A stretch of 64,000 nt of DNA, from NCBI GenBank assembly GCA_003212395.1, contig QCPU01000003.1, positions 42,724 through 106,723 on the forward strand, read 5' to 3'. This document shows, one piece after another, positions 1-10,115 of this stretch. The notes beneath the pieces are model-generated. The model had not been told where the DNA came from and made no database searches. It saw only the letters and a program-made list of their open reading frames with translations. Made by a program: the position numbers and the translations under genes. The stretch's first letter is position 1, and each line of letters starts with the position of its first letter. The stretch is from Prochlorococcus sp. AG-442-B03 (GTDB lineage: Bacteria; Cyanobacteriota; Cyanobacteriia; PCC-6307; Cyanobiaceae).

Positions 1-208
1 TCTTACAACCCAATTCTTTTGATGTTTTAGTGATTTCTTTTAATACAGAAACTCCTTGATTATGACCAACTGATCTTGGCAAACCTTTTTTTGTAGCCCA
101 TCTCCCATTGCCGTCCATAATTATTGCAACATGTTCTGGTACGTTATGCTTATCTACTTTCTTTGAAAGGTCACTTTTTTTCTTGTCAATTATTTTTCCA
201 AAACTCAT
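1..208 (-). CDS. uppS: Undecaprenyl diphosphate synthase, N-terminal part (cut by window edge)
   Basis: The reverse strand reads from an ATG at 206-208 to the window edge with no stop, giving about 69 residues. The signature IMDGNGRWA near residue 30, followed by RSVGH, is the conserved substrate-binding start of cis-isoprenyl diphosphate synthases. This family makes the C55 lipid carrier used in peptidoglycan synthesis. The start lies 7 bases after the cdaA stop, so it is probably the third gene of a lysA-cdaA-uppS transcript. The C-terminal two thirds lie outside the window. Confidence 0.93.
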   Translation of the reverse strand, partial: MSFGKIIDKKKSDLSKKVDKHNVPEHVAIIMDGNGRWATKKGLPRSVGHNQGVSVLKEITKTSKELGCK

Positions 209-215
209 TTTTATT

Positions 216-1124
216 TTACTCCTTTATATTAGTAAAACTTTCTGATTTATTTGATTCTTTTTCATTCATATCGCTGATTATATTGCCACTTGAGTTGTTT
301 TTTTGAGATAAAGCAGTTTTGCCTAAAGATGATTTGCTAGTACCAATAGAGTTTTGATTTCCAATTAAATTTACAAGAAGTTCTTGTAACCTACTGCTGG
401 TAATTGGTCTTTCAAGTTTACCTTGGTTTGCTAATGATAAGGTACCTGTTTCTTCAGAAACAACAATACAAATGCACCTATCAAATCTTTCTGTAATTCC
501 TAATGCAGCTAAATGTCTTGTGCCATATCTACTAATACCTTGCCTCGACAGAGGAAGTATTACACCTGCAGATATTATTTTGTTACCTTTCACAAGAACC
601 GCTCCATCATGTAAAGGGGTATCTGTAGCAAAAAGATTTATTAAAAGGTCAGTTGAAATTTGAGCTTCAATATTTGTACCTGAATATAAAAAATCTTCAG
701 GCCTTAAATCACTCCCCAAATCGACAACGATTAAAGCACCTCTTCTATTCTGGGAGAGTTTACCTGCAGTATCAACCAATTGAGTAATAGTTGTTGATGT
801 GGCTCTAAATTCCTTTTGGGGATTACCTAGTAATACAGCTAATCTACCAGTGCCCAATAATTCCATTAATCTTCTTAACTCTCCTTGCCAAAGAATTGCC
901 AAAGAAAGAGAGCAGGCAAGAACTACAGCATCAATTAATTTTGATGTTAATGGAAGATAGGCATATCTTTGTATAAACCATGCTGATGAAACTAAAAATA
1001 AATAACCCCTTAATAGCCATAATGTTCTCTGTTCTTTTACTCTAGAAAATAATAAAAGTCCAAAACCAACAGCAAATAAGACATCTAATAAAAGCTTTAA
1101 ATTTATAATCCCCCAAAAATTCAC
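216..1124 (-). CDS. cdaA: Diadenylate cyclase, CdaA type (membrane-bound)
   Basis: This 302-residue protein has about three N-terminal hydrophobic segments (residues 8-25, 37-50, 62-80) followed by a DAC (DisA_N) domain. The two catalytic motifs are visible: DGA at residues 173-175 and GTRH at 201-204. The family condenses two ATP into cyclic di-AMP, a second messenger tied to osmotic, potassium and night survival control in cyanobacteria. The tail after residue 265 is Ser/Asn/Lys-rich and probably disordered. It sits between lysA (28 bases upstream) and uppS (7 bases downstream). A PgpH-type phosphodiesterase that could degrade the product is encoded at 26150-27622. Confidence 0.93.
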   Translation of the reverse strand: MNFWGIINLKLLLDVLFAVGFGLLLFSRVKEQRTLWLLRGYLFLVSSAWFIQRYAYLPLTSKLIDAVVLACSLSLAILWQGELRRLMELLGTGRLAVLLGNPQKEFRATSTTITQLVDTAGKLSQNRRGALIVVDLGSDLRPEDFLYSGTNIEAQISTDLLINLFATDTPLHDGAVLVKGNKIISAGVILPLSRQGISRYGTRHLAALGITERFDRCICIVVSEETGTLSLANQGKLERPITSSRLQELLVNLIGNQNSIGTSKSSLGKTALSQKNNSSGNIISDMNEKESNKSESFTNIKE

Positions 1125-1152
1125 ATTAAATAGAATATTAATTTAAATGTAC

Positions 1153-2526
1153 CTAATTTTGTCTTATAAAGCGATCAGGTAATACATCATATTTTAAAAG
1201 ATCAGATGGACTTTCTCTTTTTTGAATAATCTCTGCTTCACCATCACAAACTAAAAGAGCAGCAGGTCTAGGAATTCTGTTGTAATTAGAACTCATTGAA
1301 TTATTGTATGCACCAGTACCAAAAACGCATATTAAGTCTCCTGTTTTGCACTCTGCTAAATCTATCTCCTTAAAAAGGACATCTCCGGATTCGCAGTGTT
1401 TGCCAGCAATAGTATATTTCTTATTGGAATTATTATTAAGAGGATTACCTACCAAACATGCAGAATAATTTGATTGATATGTTATGGGTCTTGGATTATC
1501 GCTCATCCCACCATCAACAGATAAGTATGTTCTTATACCCGGAATTTCTTTAAAAGCCCCAATCTTGTAAATTGTTATACCCGCTGTAGATACAATGGAT
1601 CTTCCAGGCTCACACATTAATCTAGGAAAATCTAAGTTGTTTTTCTCACAAGCTTTAACAACAGAGTTGGAAATTGTTTTTACCCATTCATCAATTGAAG
1701 GCGGATCATCACTTTCTGTGTATTTAATACCTAATCCTCCTCCAATATTAAGTTCATCTATATTATGGCCAAACTCTTTGGCTTCTAAAATAACATTTAC
1801 CATTATCTCTCCAAGATCATTATGAGGGTCTAGTTCAAAAATCTGTGAACCAATATGAGCATGTATCCCTGTTAATTTTAGATGTTTAGTATCGCGTATA
1901 TTTGCAAATAAAATATTCAAATATTCAATCCCAAAACCAAATTTGCTATCAAATGATCCAGTCCTGATGTATTCATGGGTGTGGCATTCTATCCCAGGAG
2001 TAAAGCGAATCATTATTTCTAAGTCAAGATTTAATGAATTTGAGAGTTTTTCTAATCTCTCTAAGTCGTAATCATTATCAACAATTACTTTTATATTATT
2101 TCTAACGGCAAACTCTATTTCTTTGTCTGATTTATTATTTCCATGAAAAACAATTTTCTCATTTGGTACCCCACCTTTAAGGGCCGTTAATAGTTCTCCT
2201 TCTGAAACTGCATCAAGTCCAAAACCTTCTGAGGAAACAAGGTTACTCATAAATATAGAGCTATTTGCTTTGGAGGCATATATAGGTAGTGATTCCCCTG
2301 GATAATATTTTTCCAATGCTTTTTTATAAGCTTTACAAGACTTTCTTAAAGTGAATTCATCAAGAATATAAAGAGGAGAATCGTATTTTTTAACTAATTC
2401 TTCGATAGAACATCCACCAACAGATAATTTCCCATTTCCTCCAATAGATGTTGTGATAGGCACGATATTTTTATTAGGACTTTCCAAGTCAATTTTCTGC
2501 TTTAAAAAAGGTTGTTTTTCTTCCAT
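1153..2526 (-). CDS. lysA: Diaminopimelate decarboxylase
   Basis: This 457-residue fold-type III PLP enzyme catalyses the last step of lysine synthesis, meso-diaminopimelate to lysine plus CO2. Visible marks are the PLP lysine in YASKANSS (K86), the HGNNKS segment, the HIGSQ motif, a glycine-rich phosphate-binding stretch (NIGGGLG), and CEPGRS and the GAYN region near the C-terminus. Length matches the family with an N-terminal extension of about 30 residues typical of cyanobacterial forms. It is first in the minus-strand run leading to cdaA and uppS. The next gene upstream is divergent. Confidence 0.96.
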   Translation of the reverse strand: MEEKQPFLKQKIDLESPNKNIVPITTSIGGNGKLSVGGCSIEELVKKYDSPLYILDEFTLRKSCKAYKKALEKYYPGESLPIYASKANSSIFMSNLVSSEGFGLDAVSEGELLTALKGGVPNEKIVFHGNNKSDKEIEFAVRNNIKVIVDNDYDLERLEKLSNSLNLDLEIMIRFTPGIECHTHEYIRTGSFDSKFGFGIEYLNILFANIRDTKHLKLTGIHAHIGSQIFELDPHNDLGEIMVNVILEAKEFGHNIDELNIGGGLGIKYTESDDPPSIDEWVKTISNSVVKACEKNNLDFPRLMCEPGRSIVSTAGITIYKIGAFKEIPGIRTYLSVDGGMSDNPRPITYQSNYSACLVGNPLNNNSNKKYTIAGKHCESGDVLFKEIDLAECKTGDLICVFGTGAYNNSMSSNYNRIPRPAALLVCDGEAEIIQKRESPSDLLKYDVLPDRFIRQN

Positions 2527-2566
2527 GAGAGAACTTTAAATAAGTTTTGCCATAAACTGTCATATT

Positions 2567-2572
2567 TTATAA
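2567..2572 (+). promoter_or_regulatory. Possible -10 box for the rimI-like gene
   Basis: A consensus-like TATAAT sits about 42 bases before the preferred start at 2614, in the short gap between divergent lysA and this gene. It would place transcription start near 2580, after the alternative ATG at 2572. No convincing -35 element is seen, which is common in this AT-rich genome. Confidence 0.35.
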
Positions 2573-2613
2573 TGACTCAAGATTTAAATTTTTTAATATA
2601 TAAACATAATAAA

Positions 2614-3054
2614 ATGATATCTATTAAACAATTAAAAGAGAAAGATATTGATTTATGTTATGAATTTGATTCAACTACGATTTCGCTATGGAGCAAGAAA
2701 CAATGGACTGATGAATTAAAAAAAGAAGGTACAAAAATCTTTGGGTTATTAATTCTAAATTTAGTCATTGGAATATGTGTTTTTCAAGTTGTTCTTGATG
2801 AAGCTCAAATAAATTATTTTGTTGTAAAACAGAAATTTAGGAAAAAGGGTTTTGGATCTTTTCTTATGAGCTATTTAATAAAAAAATGTGAAAAATTAAA
2901 TCTAAATAAATTGCTGTTGGAGGTTTCTCTGAGGAATGTTACTGCTGAAAGTTTTTATAGTCGCTTTGATTTTTCTACTGTAGGAATAAGAAAAAATTAT
3001 TATAAAGATGGTTCACATGCTCTTTTAAAAGAAAAAAAATTAACAACAAAATAA
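2614..3054 (+). CDS. rimI: GNAT acetyltransferase, RimI-like (ribosomal protein alanine N-acetyltransferase)
   Basis: From the ATG at 2614 this gives a 146-residue protein of typical RimI length. The acetyl-CoA binding A motif is seen as VKQKFRKKGFGSFLM (Arg/Gly-rich), followed by LLLEVSLRN..AESFYSRFDF, the usual RimI C-terminal pattern. The reading frame stays open back to 2512, with another ATG at 2572. I prefer 2614 because that ATG begins the conserved domain and because a TATAAT box overlaps the 2572 ATG. Assignment to RimI rather than another GNAT is by motif only, so the substrate is uncertain. Confidence 0.82.
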   Translation: MISIKQLKEKDIDLCYEFDSTTISLWSKKQWTDELKKEGTKIFGLLILNLVIGICVFQVVLDEAQINYFVVKQKFRKKGFGSFLMSYLIKKCEKLNLNKLLLEVSLRNVTAESFYSRFDFSTVGIRKNYYKDGSHALLKEKKLTTK

Positions 3055-3098
3055 TGTAAAAATTTAATTGTTCGGATAACCAGAATGCTTGAAATTAC

Positions 3099-3104
3099 TA
3101 TAAT
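3099..3104 (+). promoter_or_regulatory. Possible -10 box upstream of clpC
   Basis: A TATAAT hexamer lies in the 179-base gap before clpC. A separate TTGACA at 3190-3195 could be the -35 of a second, start-proximal promoter. Neither has a clear partner element, so this is only a candidate. Confidence 0.3.
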
Positions 3105-3233
3105 TTCTTGCTATATCACTAAAAAAGTTCAATTTAGTTTAATAATTTATACTTTTCGGTATTCACAAAAGCTCATTCTGAACACAAAATTGACATATTA
3201 CTGGTAGGTTATTAGTAGGAATTTGATCTTCTA

Positions 3234-5762
3234 ATGTTTGAAAGATTTACAGAAAAGGCTATCAAAGTCATTATGCTTGCTCAAGAAGAAGCTAGAAGAC
3301 TCGGCCATAATTTCGTTGGAACTGAACAAATTCTTTTAGGGTTGATTGGAGAAGGGACTGGGGTAGCAGCGAAAGTTCTTAAATCACTTGGAGTTAATTT
3401 AAAAGATTCAAGGATAGAGGTAGAAAAGATAATAGGTAGAGGCTCAGGTTTTGTAGCTGTAGAAATACCTTTTACACCGAGGGCTAAAAGAGTTTTAGAA
3501 TTATCTCTAGAAGAAGCTCGTCAACTAGGTCATAATTATATAGGTACTGAACATTTATTATTAGGATTAATAAGAGAAGGTGAGGGAGTTGCAGCAAGAG
3601 TCCTTGAAAATCTTAATATTGATCTCACCAAAGTAAGAACTCAAGTTATAAGGATGCTAGGCGAAACAACTGAAGTTGGCGCTGGAGCTAGTACAACAAA
3701 GGGTAACTTAAAAACTGCTACTCTTGATGAATTTGGAACAAATTTAACAAAGTTAGCTAGTGAATCAAAATTAGATCCAGTGGTTGGCCGCCATTCAGAA
3801 ATAGATCGTGTAGTTCAAATTTTAGGTAGGAGGACAAAAAATAATCCTGTCCTAATCGGTGAGCCAGGTGTGGGTAAAACAGCCATAGCAGAAGGTTTAG
3901 CTCAAAGAATACAAACGGGAGATATACCAGACATACTCGAAGATAAAAGAGTTTTGACACTTGATATAGGACTTTTGGTCGCAGGAACAAAATATAGAGG
4001 TGAATTTGAAGAAAGGTTAAAAAAGATAATGGAAGAAATTAAATCAGCAGGTAACGTCATACTTGTCATAGATGAAGTACATACTTTAATTGGTGCTGGA
4101 GCTGCTGAAGGAGCTATAGACGCAGCAAATATTCTGAAGCCAGCATTAGCAAGAGGAGAACTTCAATGTATTGGAGCAACAACTCTAGATGAATATAGAA
4201 AACATATTGAAAGAGATGCTGCACTAGAAAGAAGATTCCAACCTGTAATGGTAGGGGAGCCATCTATTGAAGATACAATCGAAATTTTGAAAGGTCTTAG
4301 AGAACGCTACGAACAACATCATCGTCTGAAAATTACTGATGATGCGCTAGAGGCAGCAGCTCATTTAGGGGATCGTTATATATCTGATAGATTTTTACCT
4401 GATAAGGCTATAGATCTTATCGATGAAGCTGGAAGTAGAGTGCGGTTAATAAATTCTAAACTTCCGCCTGAAGCCAAACAAATAGATAGAGAACTAAGAC
4501 AAGTCCAAAAACAGAAAGAAGAATCTGTAAGAGACCAAAATTTTGATCAAGCAGGACAATTACGTGAAAAAGAGATTGAATTATCTGCAAAAATTAAAGA
4601 GGTATTGGACAATAAAAAAGAATCTACACCTGGAGGTGAATCTGACGCTGATATTAATCCTGTAAAAAGTGATTCAAAACTCCTACAAAGCCCCCTTGTT
4701 AGCGAAGAGGATGTAGCACATATTGTGGCTTCATGGACAGGTGTTCCTGTTCAAAAATTAACAGAAACTGAATCAGTCAAGCTTCTTAACATGGAGGATA
4801 CTCTTCACCAAAGACTAATTGGACAAGATGAAGCTGTAAAGGCTGTTTCTAGAGCTATAAGAAGAGCAAGAGTTGGATTAAAAAATCCCAACAGACCCAT
4901 CGCAAGTTTTATCTTTTCTGGTCCTACCGGTGTTGGTAAAACTGAATTAACTAAATCATTAGCTTCATATTTCTTTGGCAGTGAAGAAGCAATGATCAGA
5001 TTAGATATGTCAGAATTTATGGAAAGACATACGGTTAGTAAACTCATAGGCTCACCTCCCGGGTATGTTGGTTTTAATGAAGGTGGTCAGCTTACTGAAG
5101 CGGTCAGAAGACGCCCATATACCGTTGTCTTATTTGACGAAGTTGAAAAGGCCCATCCAGATGTTTTCAATTTATTATTGCAATTACTTGAAGACGGTAG
5201 ATTAACTGACTCCAAAGGTAGAACTGTTGATTTCAAAAATACTTTATTAATAATGACTTCCAATATCGGTTCTAAAGTAATCGAGAAAGGCGGAGGCGGT
5301 CTGGGATTTGAATTTTCAGGTGATTCAGTTGAAGATAGCCAATATAATAGAATAAAATCTTTAGTTAATGAAGAACTTAAGCAATACTTTAGGCCTGAAT
5401 TTTTAAATAGACTTGATGAAATAATTGTATTCAGACAACTAACTAAAAATGAGGTTAAAGAGATTGCTGAAATTATGCTTCAAGAAGTTTTTGCACGGTT
5501 ACTAGATAAAGGCATTAAGTTAAACGTCACCGATGCATTTAAAGAAAGACTTGTTGAAGAGGGGTATAATCCTTCATACGGAGCAAGGCCTTTGAGAAGG
5601 GCTGTTATGCGTTTACTAGAAGATAGTTTGGCTGAAGAAGTTCTCTCAGGGAAAATAAAAGATGGAGATAAAGCTTTAGTTGATATAGATGATAATAAAA
5701 AAGTTACAATAAATATTTCTTCTGAGGAATCTTCTCAAGAATTAGCAAGTGCTAACTTCTAA
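3234..5762 (+). CDS. clpC: ATP-dependent Clp protease ATP-binding subunit ClpC
   Basis: This 842-residue Hsp100 protein unfolds substrates for the ClpP-type protease. It has two N-terminal Clp_N repeats (roughly residues 3-65 and 78-140). The first AAA+ domain has Walker A GEPGVGKT near residue 209. A UVR coiled segment lies near residues 420-455 ([15 protein letters not shown]), which separates ClpC from ClpA and ClpB. The second AAA+ domain has GPTGVGKT near residue 562, followed by the C-terminal D2 small domain ([13 protein letters not shown]). Length is normal. It stands at the head of a plus-strand run with a GldA-like gene 15 bases downstream. Confidence 0.97.
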   Translation: MFERFTEKAIKVIMLAQEEARRLGHNFVGTEQILLGLIGEGTGVAAKVLKSLGVNLKDSRIEVEKIIGRGSGFVAVEIPFTPRAKRVLELSLEEARQLGHNYIGTEHLLLGLIREGEGVAARVLENLNIDLTKVRTQVIRMLGETTEVGAGASTTKGNLKTATLDEFGTNLTKLASESKLDPVVGRHSEIDRVVQILGRRTKNNPVLIGEPGVGKTAIAEGLAQRIQTGDIPDILEDKRVLTLDIGLLVAGTKYRGEFEERLKKIMEEIKSAGNVILVIDEVHTLIGAGAAEGAIDAANILKPALARGELQCIGATTLDEYRKHIERDAALERRFQPVMVGEPSIEDTIEILKGLRERYEQHHRLKITDDALEAAAHLGDRYISDRFLPDKAIDLIDEAGSRVRLINSKLPPEAKQIDRELRQVQKQKEESVRDQNFDQAGQLREKEIELSAKIKEVLDNKKESTPGGESDADINPVKSDSKLLQSPLVSEEDVAHIVASWTGVPVQKLTETESVKLLNMEDTLHQRLIGQDEAVKAVSRAIRRARVGLKNPNRPIASFIFSGPTGVGKTELTKSLASYFFGSEEAMIRLDMSEFMERHTVSKLIGSPPGYVGFNEGGQLTEAVRRRPYTVVLFDEVEKAHPDVFNLLLQLLEDGRLTDSKGRTVDFKNTLLIMTSNIGSKVIEKGGGGLGFEFSGDSVEDSQYNRIKSLVNEELKQYFRPEFLNRLDEIIVFRQLTKNEVKEIAEIMLQEVFARLLDKGIKLNVTDAFKERLVEEGYNPSYGARPLRRAVMRLLEDSLAEEVLSGKIKDGDKALVDIDDNKKVTINISSEESSQELASANF

Positions 5763-5777
5763 TAATTCAAAGTAAAT

Positions 5778-6869
5778 ATGCACTCAATCTCTCCAGAAAC
5801 TATATTTAGGGGAAATTATGCTTGGGAAGAATCTTTACCGCAAATTACTAAATTAACTAAAAGTCCACTAATTTTAGGTAGGGGTAATCATACCAATAAT
5901 CTGAGAAATAAAATTTTTATTGATTTAAAAAATCAAAACCTCAGTGTTAATTCTGCTAATTTGCAATTTGATTGTTGTTATGAAGACATATCAAGAATAA
6001 AGGATGTCATTTTAAAAAACCATAACGATTCTGTTATCGCAGCCGGAGGAGGTAAAGTTCTTGATTCAGGCAAGTATATAGCAGATTGTCTTAATGTCCC
6101 TTGTATCACTGTTCCTCTTAGCGCCTCTACATGTGCAGGTTGGACAGCCTTGTCAAATATCTATACAAAAGATGGCCAATTTATAAAGGATGTTGCACTA
6201 AGATCTTGTCCAAAAATCCTAGTATATGATCATAAATTTATTCAATCAGCTCCATCAAGAACACTTGCAAGTGGAATAGCGGATGCTTTAGCAAAATGGT
6301 ATGAATCCTCAATAACAAGTTCAACTATTGAAGATGGTCTTGTTCAACAAGCGATTCAGATATCAAGAGTTTTAAGGGATCAATTACTAATAAATGGGGA
6401 AAAAGCATTTAAGGGTGAATTTGAAAATAATCCTTCTTGGCGAAATACTATAGAAGCGTGTGGACTAACAGCAGGATTAATTGGAGGTATTGGAGGAGAA
6501 AAGTGTAGGACTGCTGCAGCACATGCTATTCATAATGCAATTACTCAGATAATTACCCCAAATAAATTCTTACATGGTGAGATTGTTGGGGTTGGACTAT
6601 TATTGCAATTACGATTAGAAGAAAAGAAAAATAATAATAATTTAGCTGATCAATCAATTAAACAATTGTTGGTACTTATGCAAGAATTGAATTTGCCAAC
6701 TACTATCGGACAACTCGGAATAAATGTTTTTGAAAATAATAATTTAGAGAAAATTGCTGATTTTGCTTGTCGAGATAAATCTGAGATTCACTTTTTGCCT
6801 TTTGAAATTCACAAAAACGATATAGTTGAGGTCATTGCAAATTTTGAAAAACAAAAAATTAAAACATAA
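5778..6869 (+). CDS. GldA-like iron/zinc-containing alcohol (glycerol) dehydrogenase
   Basis: This 363-residue protein belongs to the family III metal-dependent polyol dehydrogenases. The NAD-binding GGGK motif occurs in AAGGGKVLDSGKYIAD. The usual metal ligands are present: an Asp in SGIADALAKWYE, a His in AAAHAIHNAI and a His in FLHGEIVG. Glycerol dehydrogenase is the closest named activity, but related dehydroquinate-synthase-fold enzymes act on glycerol-1-phosphate and other substrates, so the physiological substrate is open. It follows clpC by 15 bases and its end overlaps or abuts the next hydrolase gene. Confidence 0.85.
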   Translation: MHSISPETIFRGNYAWEESLPQITKLTKSPLILGRGNHTNNLRNKIFIDLKNQNLSVNSANLQFDCCYEDISRIKDVILKNHNDSVIAAGGGKVLDSGKYIADCLNVPCITVPLSASTCAGWTALSNIYTKDGQFIKDVALRSCPKILVYDHKFIQSAPSRTLASGIADALAKWYESSITSSTIEDGLVQQAIQISRVLRDQLLINGEKAFKGEFENNPSWRNTIEACGLTAGLIGGIGGEKCRTAAAHAIHNAITQIITPNKFLHGEIVGVGLLLQLRLEEKKNNNNLADQSIKQLLVLMQELNLPTTIGQLGINVFENNNLEKIADFACRDKSEIHFLPFEIHKNDIVEVIANFEKQKIKT

Positions 6870-6876
6870 GCATTTT

Positions 6877-7776
6877 TTGACTAAAAACAATTTTGAACAA
6901 TTAAATGATTTTAATGTAGATTTTTTTGAAAGTTCCAAATTGTCGCTTTTAGACCCTTTAGGCCTTTATTTAGCAAATGATGTTAAATGGATAAAACTCA
7001 ACCAAAACTGGAACTCTTTAAAATTCCCTGTGGTTATAGGGGGGGAAGGTCAACCTATACTTCTTCTACATGGCTTTGATAGTAGTTTTTTAGAGTTCAG
7101 GAGAATATATAAATCACTGAAAAGAAATTTCCAAGTTATAGTTCCTGATCTGTTAGGTTTTGGTTTTAGTCCTAGGTGCGCAACAAATGAATACAATTCC
7201 TCGAAAATAATTTTATTTTTAATTGATCTCCTTAAAACTTTACAAATAACAAAGAATCTAAAAATTATTGGTGCCTCTATGGGAGGCTCAACAGCGTTAA
7301 AACTTGCCTTTGAAATACCTAATTATATTGATAAAATTATCCTTTTGTCCCCCGCTGGATTATTTGGGGAACCTAAGAGTATTCCTTTTCCACTTAACCA
7401 AATTGGCGCCTCATTTCTTGGATTACCTCAAGTCAGAAAAAGCCTTTGTAGGCAAGCATTTGCTTTCCCAGATGAATGTGTTGGTCAGATGGAAGAGCAA
7501 ATTGCTTCAATTCATTTAGGTTGTAAAGGATGGAGGAATTCACTGGCATCATTTGCAAAAAGTGGAGGGTTTGCTGGAACTTATAAATATATCCAAAATA
7601 TCCCAATTAAAACATTATGTGGAGAAAATGATCGAATTCTTGGAAAAAAAGAGATTAAAAAAATAAGAAATATTGAAAAATTAAATTTTGTAGGGTTGCA
7701 AAATTGTGGTCATCTTCCACATTTAGATCTACCATCATTATCTAGTAAAATTATCCAAGATTATTTTTTGGAATAA
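6877..7776 (+). CDS. Alpha/beta-hydrolase fold protein
   Basis: This is a serine hydrolase-type protein. The HGFDSS oxyanion segment, the nucleophile elbow GASMGGS, an acid in GENDRILG and the terminal histidine in NCGHLPHLD complete a plausible triad. The start is ambiguous. A TTG at 6877 lies 7 bases after the preceding stop and gives about 300 residues, while an ATG at 6826 would overlap the GldA-like gene by 44 bases and add a Lys-rich head. The cap region and substrate cannot be assigned. It resembles the generic hydrolases of picocyanobacteria often annotated as lipase or haloperoxidase-like. Confidence 0.85.
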   Translation: MTKNNFEQLNDFNVDFFESSKLSLLDPLGLYLANDVKWIKLNQNWNSLKFPVVIGGEGQPILLLHGFDSSFLEFRRIYKSLKRNFQVIVPDLLGFGFSPRCATNEYNSSKIILFLIDLLKTLQITKNLKIIGASMGGSTALKLAFEIPNYIDKIILLSPAGLFGEPKSIPFPLNQIGASFLGLPQVRKSLCRQAFAFPDECVGQMEEQIASIHLGCKGWRNSLASFAKSGGFAGTYKYIQNIPIKTLCGENDRILGKKEIKKIRNIEKLNFVGLQNCGHLPHLDLPSLSSKIIQDYFLE

Positions 7777-7786
7777 AAGTTTTTTA

Positions 7787-8644
7787 TTAATTTAGATACT
7801 TGAGAATTATAAAAATGTAATACATAACAGATGGAGTAAATATGTAACTGTCAATTCTGTCAAGAATTCCTCCATGTCCCGGGAGGAAAGTTCCGGAATC
7901 TTTTATTTTTGCATCTCTCTTCATCATGGATTCAATTAAATCTCCAACTAATGCCATAAGGGAAATTGAAATTCCATATAAGATTCCAATAAATAGTGGA
8001 TTTTCCCAATTCATTAAAAATGCGAAAAATATTGCTAATAAAGTTGAACAGGATATCCCTCCAATTAAACCTTCTATAGTTTTGCTCGGAGATATTGGAG
8101 AAAGAGATGTTTTGCCAAATAACTTTCCAAAAAAATAAGAACCGATATCACTAGCAACAATTAAAAAACAAGAAGTTAAAGTTAAATGCAGACCAGTAGT
8201 ATTTGATAAGTTCTCAAACGAAATAACCCCCTGATTTGAACTTATTATCACTGAATCTAATCCCCTTAACTTAATCCAGTAACTTGGTAAAAAACCTAAA
8301 TAGAATAATCCAAAAATAGAGGCTGCAATATCTGAAATTGTCCCGGGTTTTGGTTGCAAAAGTAACCAAGTGCATATCCCTACTGAACAGATTGGCAAAA
8401 TTGAATTTGAAATTTCTCCCTCAAGCAAACCAATAGTCTCAAGATAAGTAGAAACTATAATAATAAAGGATGAAAATAATGTGGTTTTTGTAGCTGGTCT
8501 TATACCTTTAAATTCTGCCATTCTAAAAAATTCTAATAATGCTAGATATGTAAGCAAAGCAGTTGCCAATGTAAAAAACCATCCACCCAACAAAACAACA
8601 ATTAAACCAAAAATTCCTATAAGTAAGCCACTTCTTAATCTCAT
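7787..8644 (-). CDS. cdsA: Phosphatidate cytidylyltransferase (CDP-diglyceride synthase)
   Basis: This 285-residue integral membrane enzyme has several hydrophobic helices. Near the C-terminus is the CdsA signature, seen as SPSKTIEGLIGG, then LVGDLIESMMKRDAKIKDSGTF ending in LPGHGGILDRIDS. It makes CDP-diacylglycerol from CTP and phosphatidate, the precursor of phosphatidylglycerol. It is 9 bases downstream of the PLP decarboxylase on the same strand, so the two are likely cotranscribed. Confidence 0.95.
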   Translation of the reverse strand: MRLRSGLLIGIFGLIVVLLGGWFFTLATALLTYLALLEFFRMAEFKGIRPATKTTLFSSFIIIVSTYLETIGLLEGEISNSILPICSVGICTWLLLQPKPGTISDIAASIFGLFYLGFLPSYWIKLRGLDSVIISSNQGVISFENLSNTTGLHLTLTSCFLIVASDIGSYFFGKLFGKTSLSPISPSKTIEGLIGGISCSTLLAIFFAFLMNWENPLFIGILYGISISLMALVGDLIESMMKRDAKIKDSGTFLPGHGGILDRIDSYIFTPSVMYYIFIILKYLN

Positions 8645-8653
8645 ATGAAATTG

Positions 8654-10051
8654 CTATGTTTCTAAGACTCTTATATTAAAATTTACCAGATCTTTGTTGC
8701 ATAAACTTTGATTATTTATCCAATTAAACCTATCTATATCAATTTTTTCGCCAGGAATTAGTAGAGGTATCCCAGGAGGATAAGGGCAAATAATATCTCC
8801 AGATATTTTATTTAATGATTGTGAGAAAGAAATACTCCGAGTCTTACTTCTCCAAGCAATTCCAATTTCGATTTCGGGAGCTTGAACTAATTTAAAGGGC
8901 GATTTGAACACTTCTAAACTTTTTGATTTTTTGGAATTTAATAGTAATTTCTTCCATAACTTTTCAAATAAATTAAGAAAATTTTTTTGATTTCCAAATC
9001 CTAAGCAAAAAGTGAGAGTCATCATTTCTGGCAATTCGGCAATAAGGCCATTTCTATAAAAAAATTTATCAGCAGTAAAGCCATCAATCCCAGCCTTAGA
9101 GGTATTTACTACAATTTTTAAGGGGTCTTGAGTTTCTATAAGAGGAATATTTTTTTGAATTAATTTTTTATAAATACTTTTTGCCTCTAAAATTCTTTTT
9201 TGATATTTTGATAAACTTTTTTTGTTAAGCCAGTCCCTAATAGACTCTTCACAAGAAGAAAGTAATAAGGAACTTGGACTGGTAGTTTGCAGCAAATTAA
9301 TACTTTTGATTAAATTACCTTCATTTATTAGATTCCCTTTGTACCAAAGTACCGCCGTTTGAGTTAATCCATTGAGCGACTTATGCAATGAATTAACGAC
9401 TAAATCAGCGTTTGATGATAAGGCCGGTTTTGGCAAATTAAGGTTTTCACAAAAAAGGAAATATGAACCATGAGCTTCATCAACTAAAACAGGTAAATTT
9501 TTTTGATGACAAAAATCTATTAAAGGCTCTAAATCTCCGGCATAACCATGATAAGAGGGATTTACAAGAATAATCCCTGCGATTTTATTCTCATCAAAAT
9601 TTAATTTTTTAAATACATTTTCCAGCCAAATTTTTGTAATTGGTTTGTAATGGCCGGTTAAGGTTGAAAATTCTAGGTCAAAAAATATTGGATTTATATT
9701 CTGCATCGCACAGGTTTTAATAACACTTATATGAACATTTCTAGGCATCAGGATATTTTCGCCTGGATTAGCCATTGCAATTACTGCTGATTGTATTAAT
9801 CCGGAAGCTCCATTAACTCCAAAAAAACATCCTTTAGCTCCAAATTTGTCGGAAAATTCTCTTTGAGATTTAGCAATTAATCCGCTTTGGGATAGTGGGG
9901 AGCCTATTTCTGGTAGTTCAGGCAGGTCCCAATACCCGGGTGGATATTTTAATAACTTCACTAATTTCTTTGGTAAAGCTGCCCCTCTGTTATGAGCGGG
10001 AAAGAATAAAGACTTTAAAAACTTTTTAGTTAGAAAAGATGAAATGCTCAT
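8654..10051 (-). CDS. PLP-dependent Orn/Lys/Arg decarboxylase family protein
   Basis: This 465-residue fold-type I enzyme has the PLP lysine in SLHKSLNG (K224) and the upstream DEAHG motif (D191). Its length fits the shorter Gram-positive and cyanobacterial group (about 480 residues), not the roughly 700-residue inducible enterobacterial enzymes. Members decarboxylate lysine, arginine or ornithine to polyamine precursors. Which substrate is used here cannot be read from the sequence. It is divergent from the UbiB-like kinase gene across 64 bases and upstream of cdsA. Confidence 0.88.
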   Translation of the reverse strand: MSISSFLTKKFLKSLFFPAHNRGAALPKKLVKLLKYPPGYWDLPELPEIGSPLSQSGLIAKSQREFSDKFGAKGCFFGVNGASGLIQSAVIAMANPGENILMPRNVHISVIKTCAMQNINPIFFDLEFSTLTGHYKPITKIWLENVFKKLNFDENKIAGIILVNPSYHGYAGDLEPLIDFCHQKNLPVLVDEAHGSYFLFCENLNLPKPALSSNADLVVNSLHKSLNGLTQTAVLWYKGNLINEGNLIKSINLLQTTSPSSLLLSSCEESIRDWLNKKSLSKYQKRILEAKSIYKKLIQKNIPLIETQDPLKIVVNTSKAGIDGFTADKFFYRNGLIAELPEMMTLTFCLGFGNQKNFLNLFEKLWKKLLLNSKKSKSLEVFKSPFKLVQAPEIEIGIAWRSKTRSISFSQSLNKISGDIICPYPPGIPLLIPGEKIDIDRFNWINNQSLCNKDLVNFNIRVLET

Positions 10052-10115
10052 AAAGTATTAATGACATATATAGAATGAAATATGTAGTATTCTTTTTTGA
10101 TATTTTTTAATTTTA

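Noticed and set aside
2512..2613. Longer N-terminus for the rimI-like gene
   Set aside because: The extra 34 residues overlap the lysA start and a possible -10 box, and lie before the first conserved GNAT strand.
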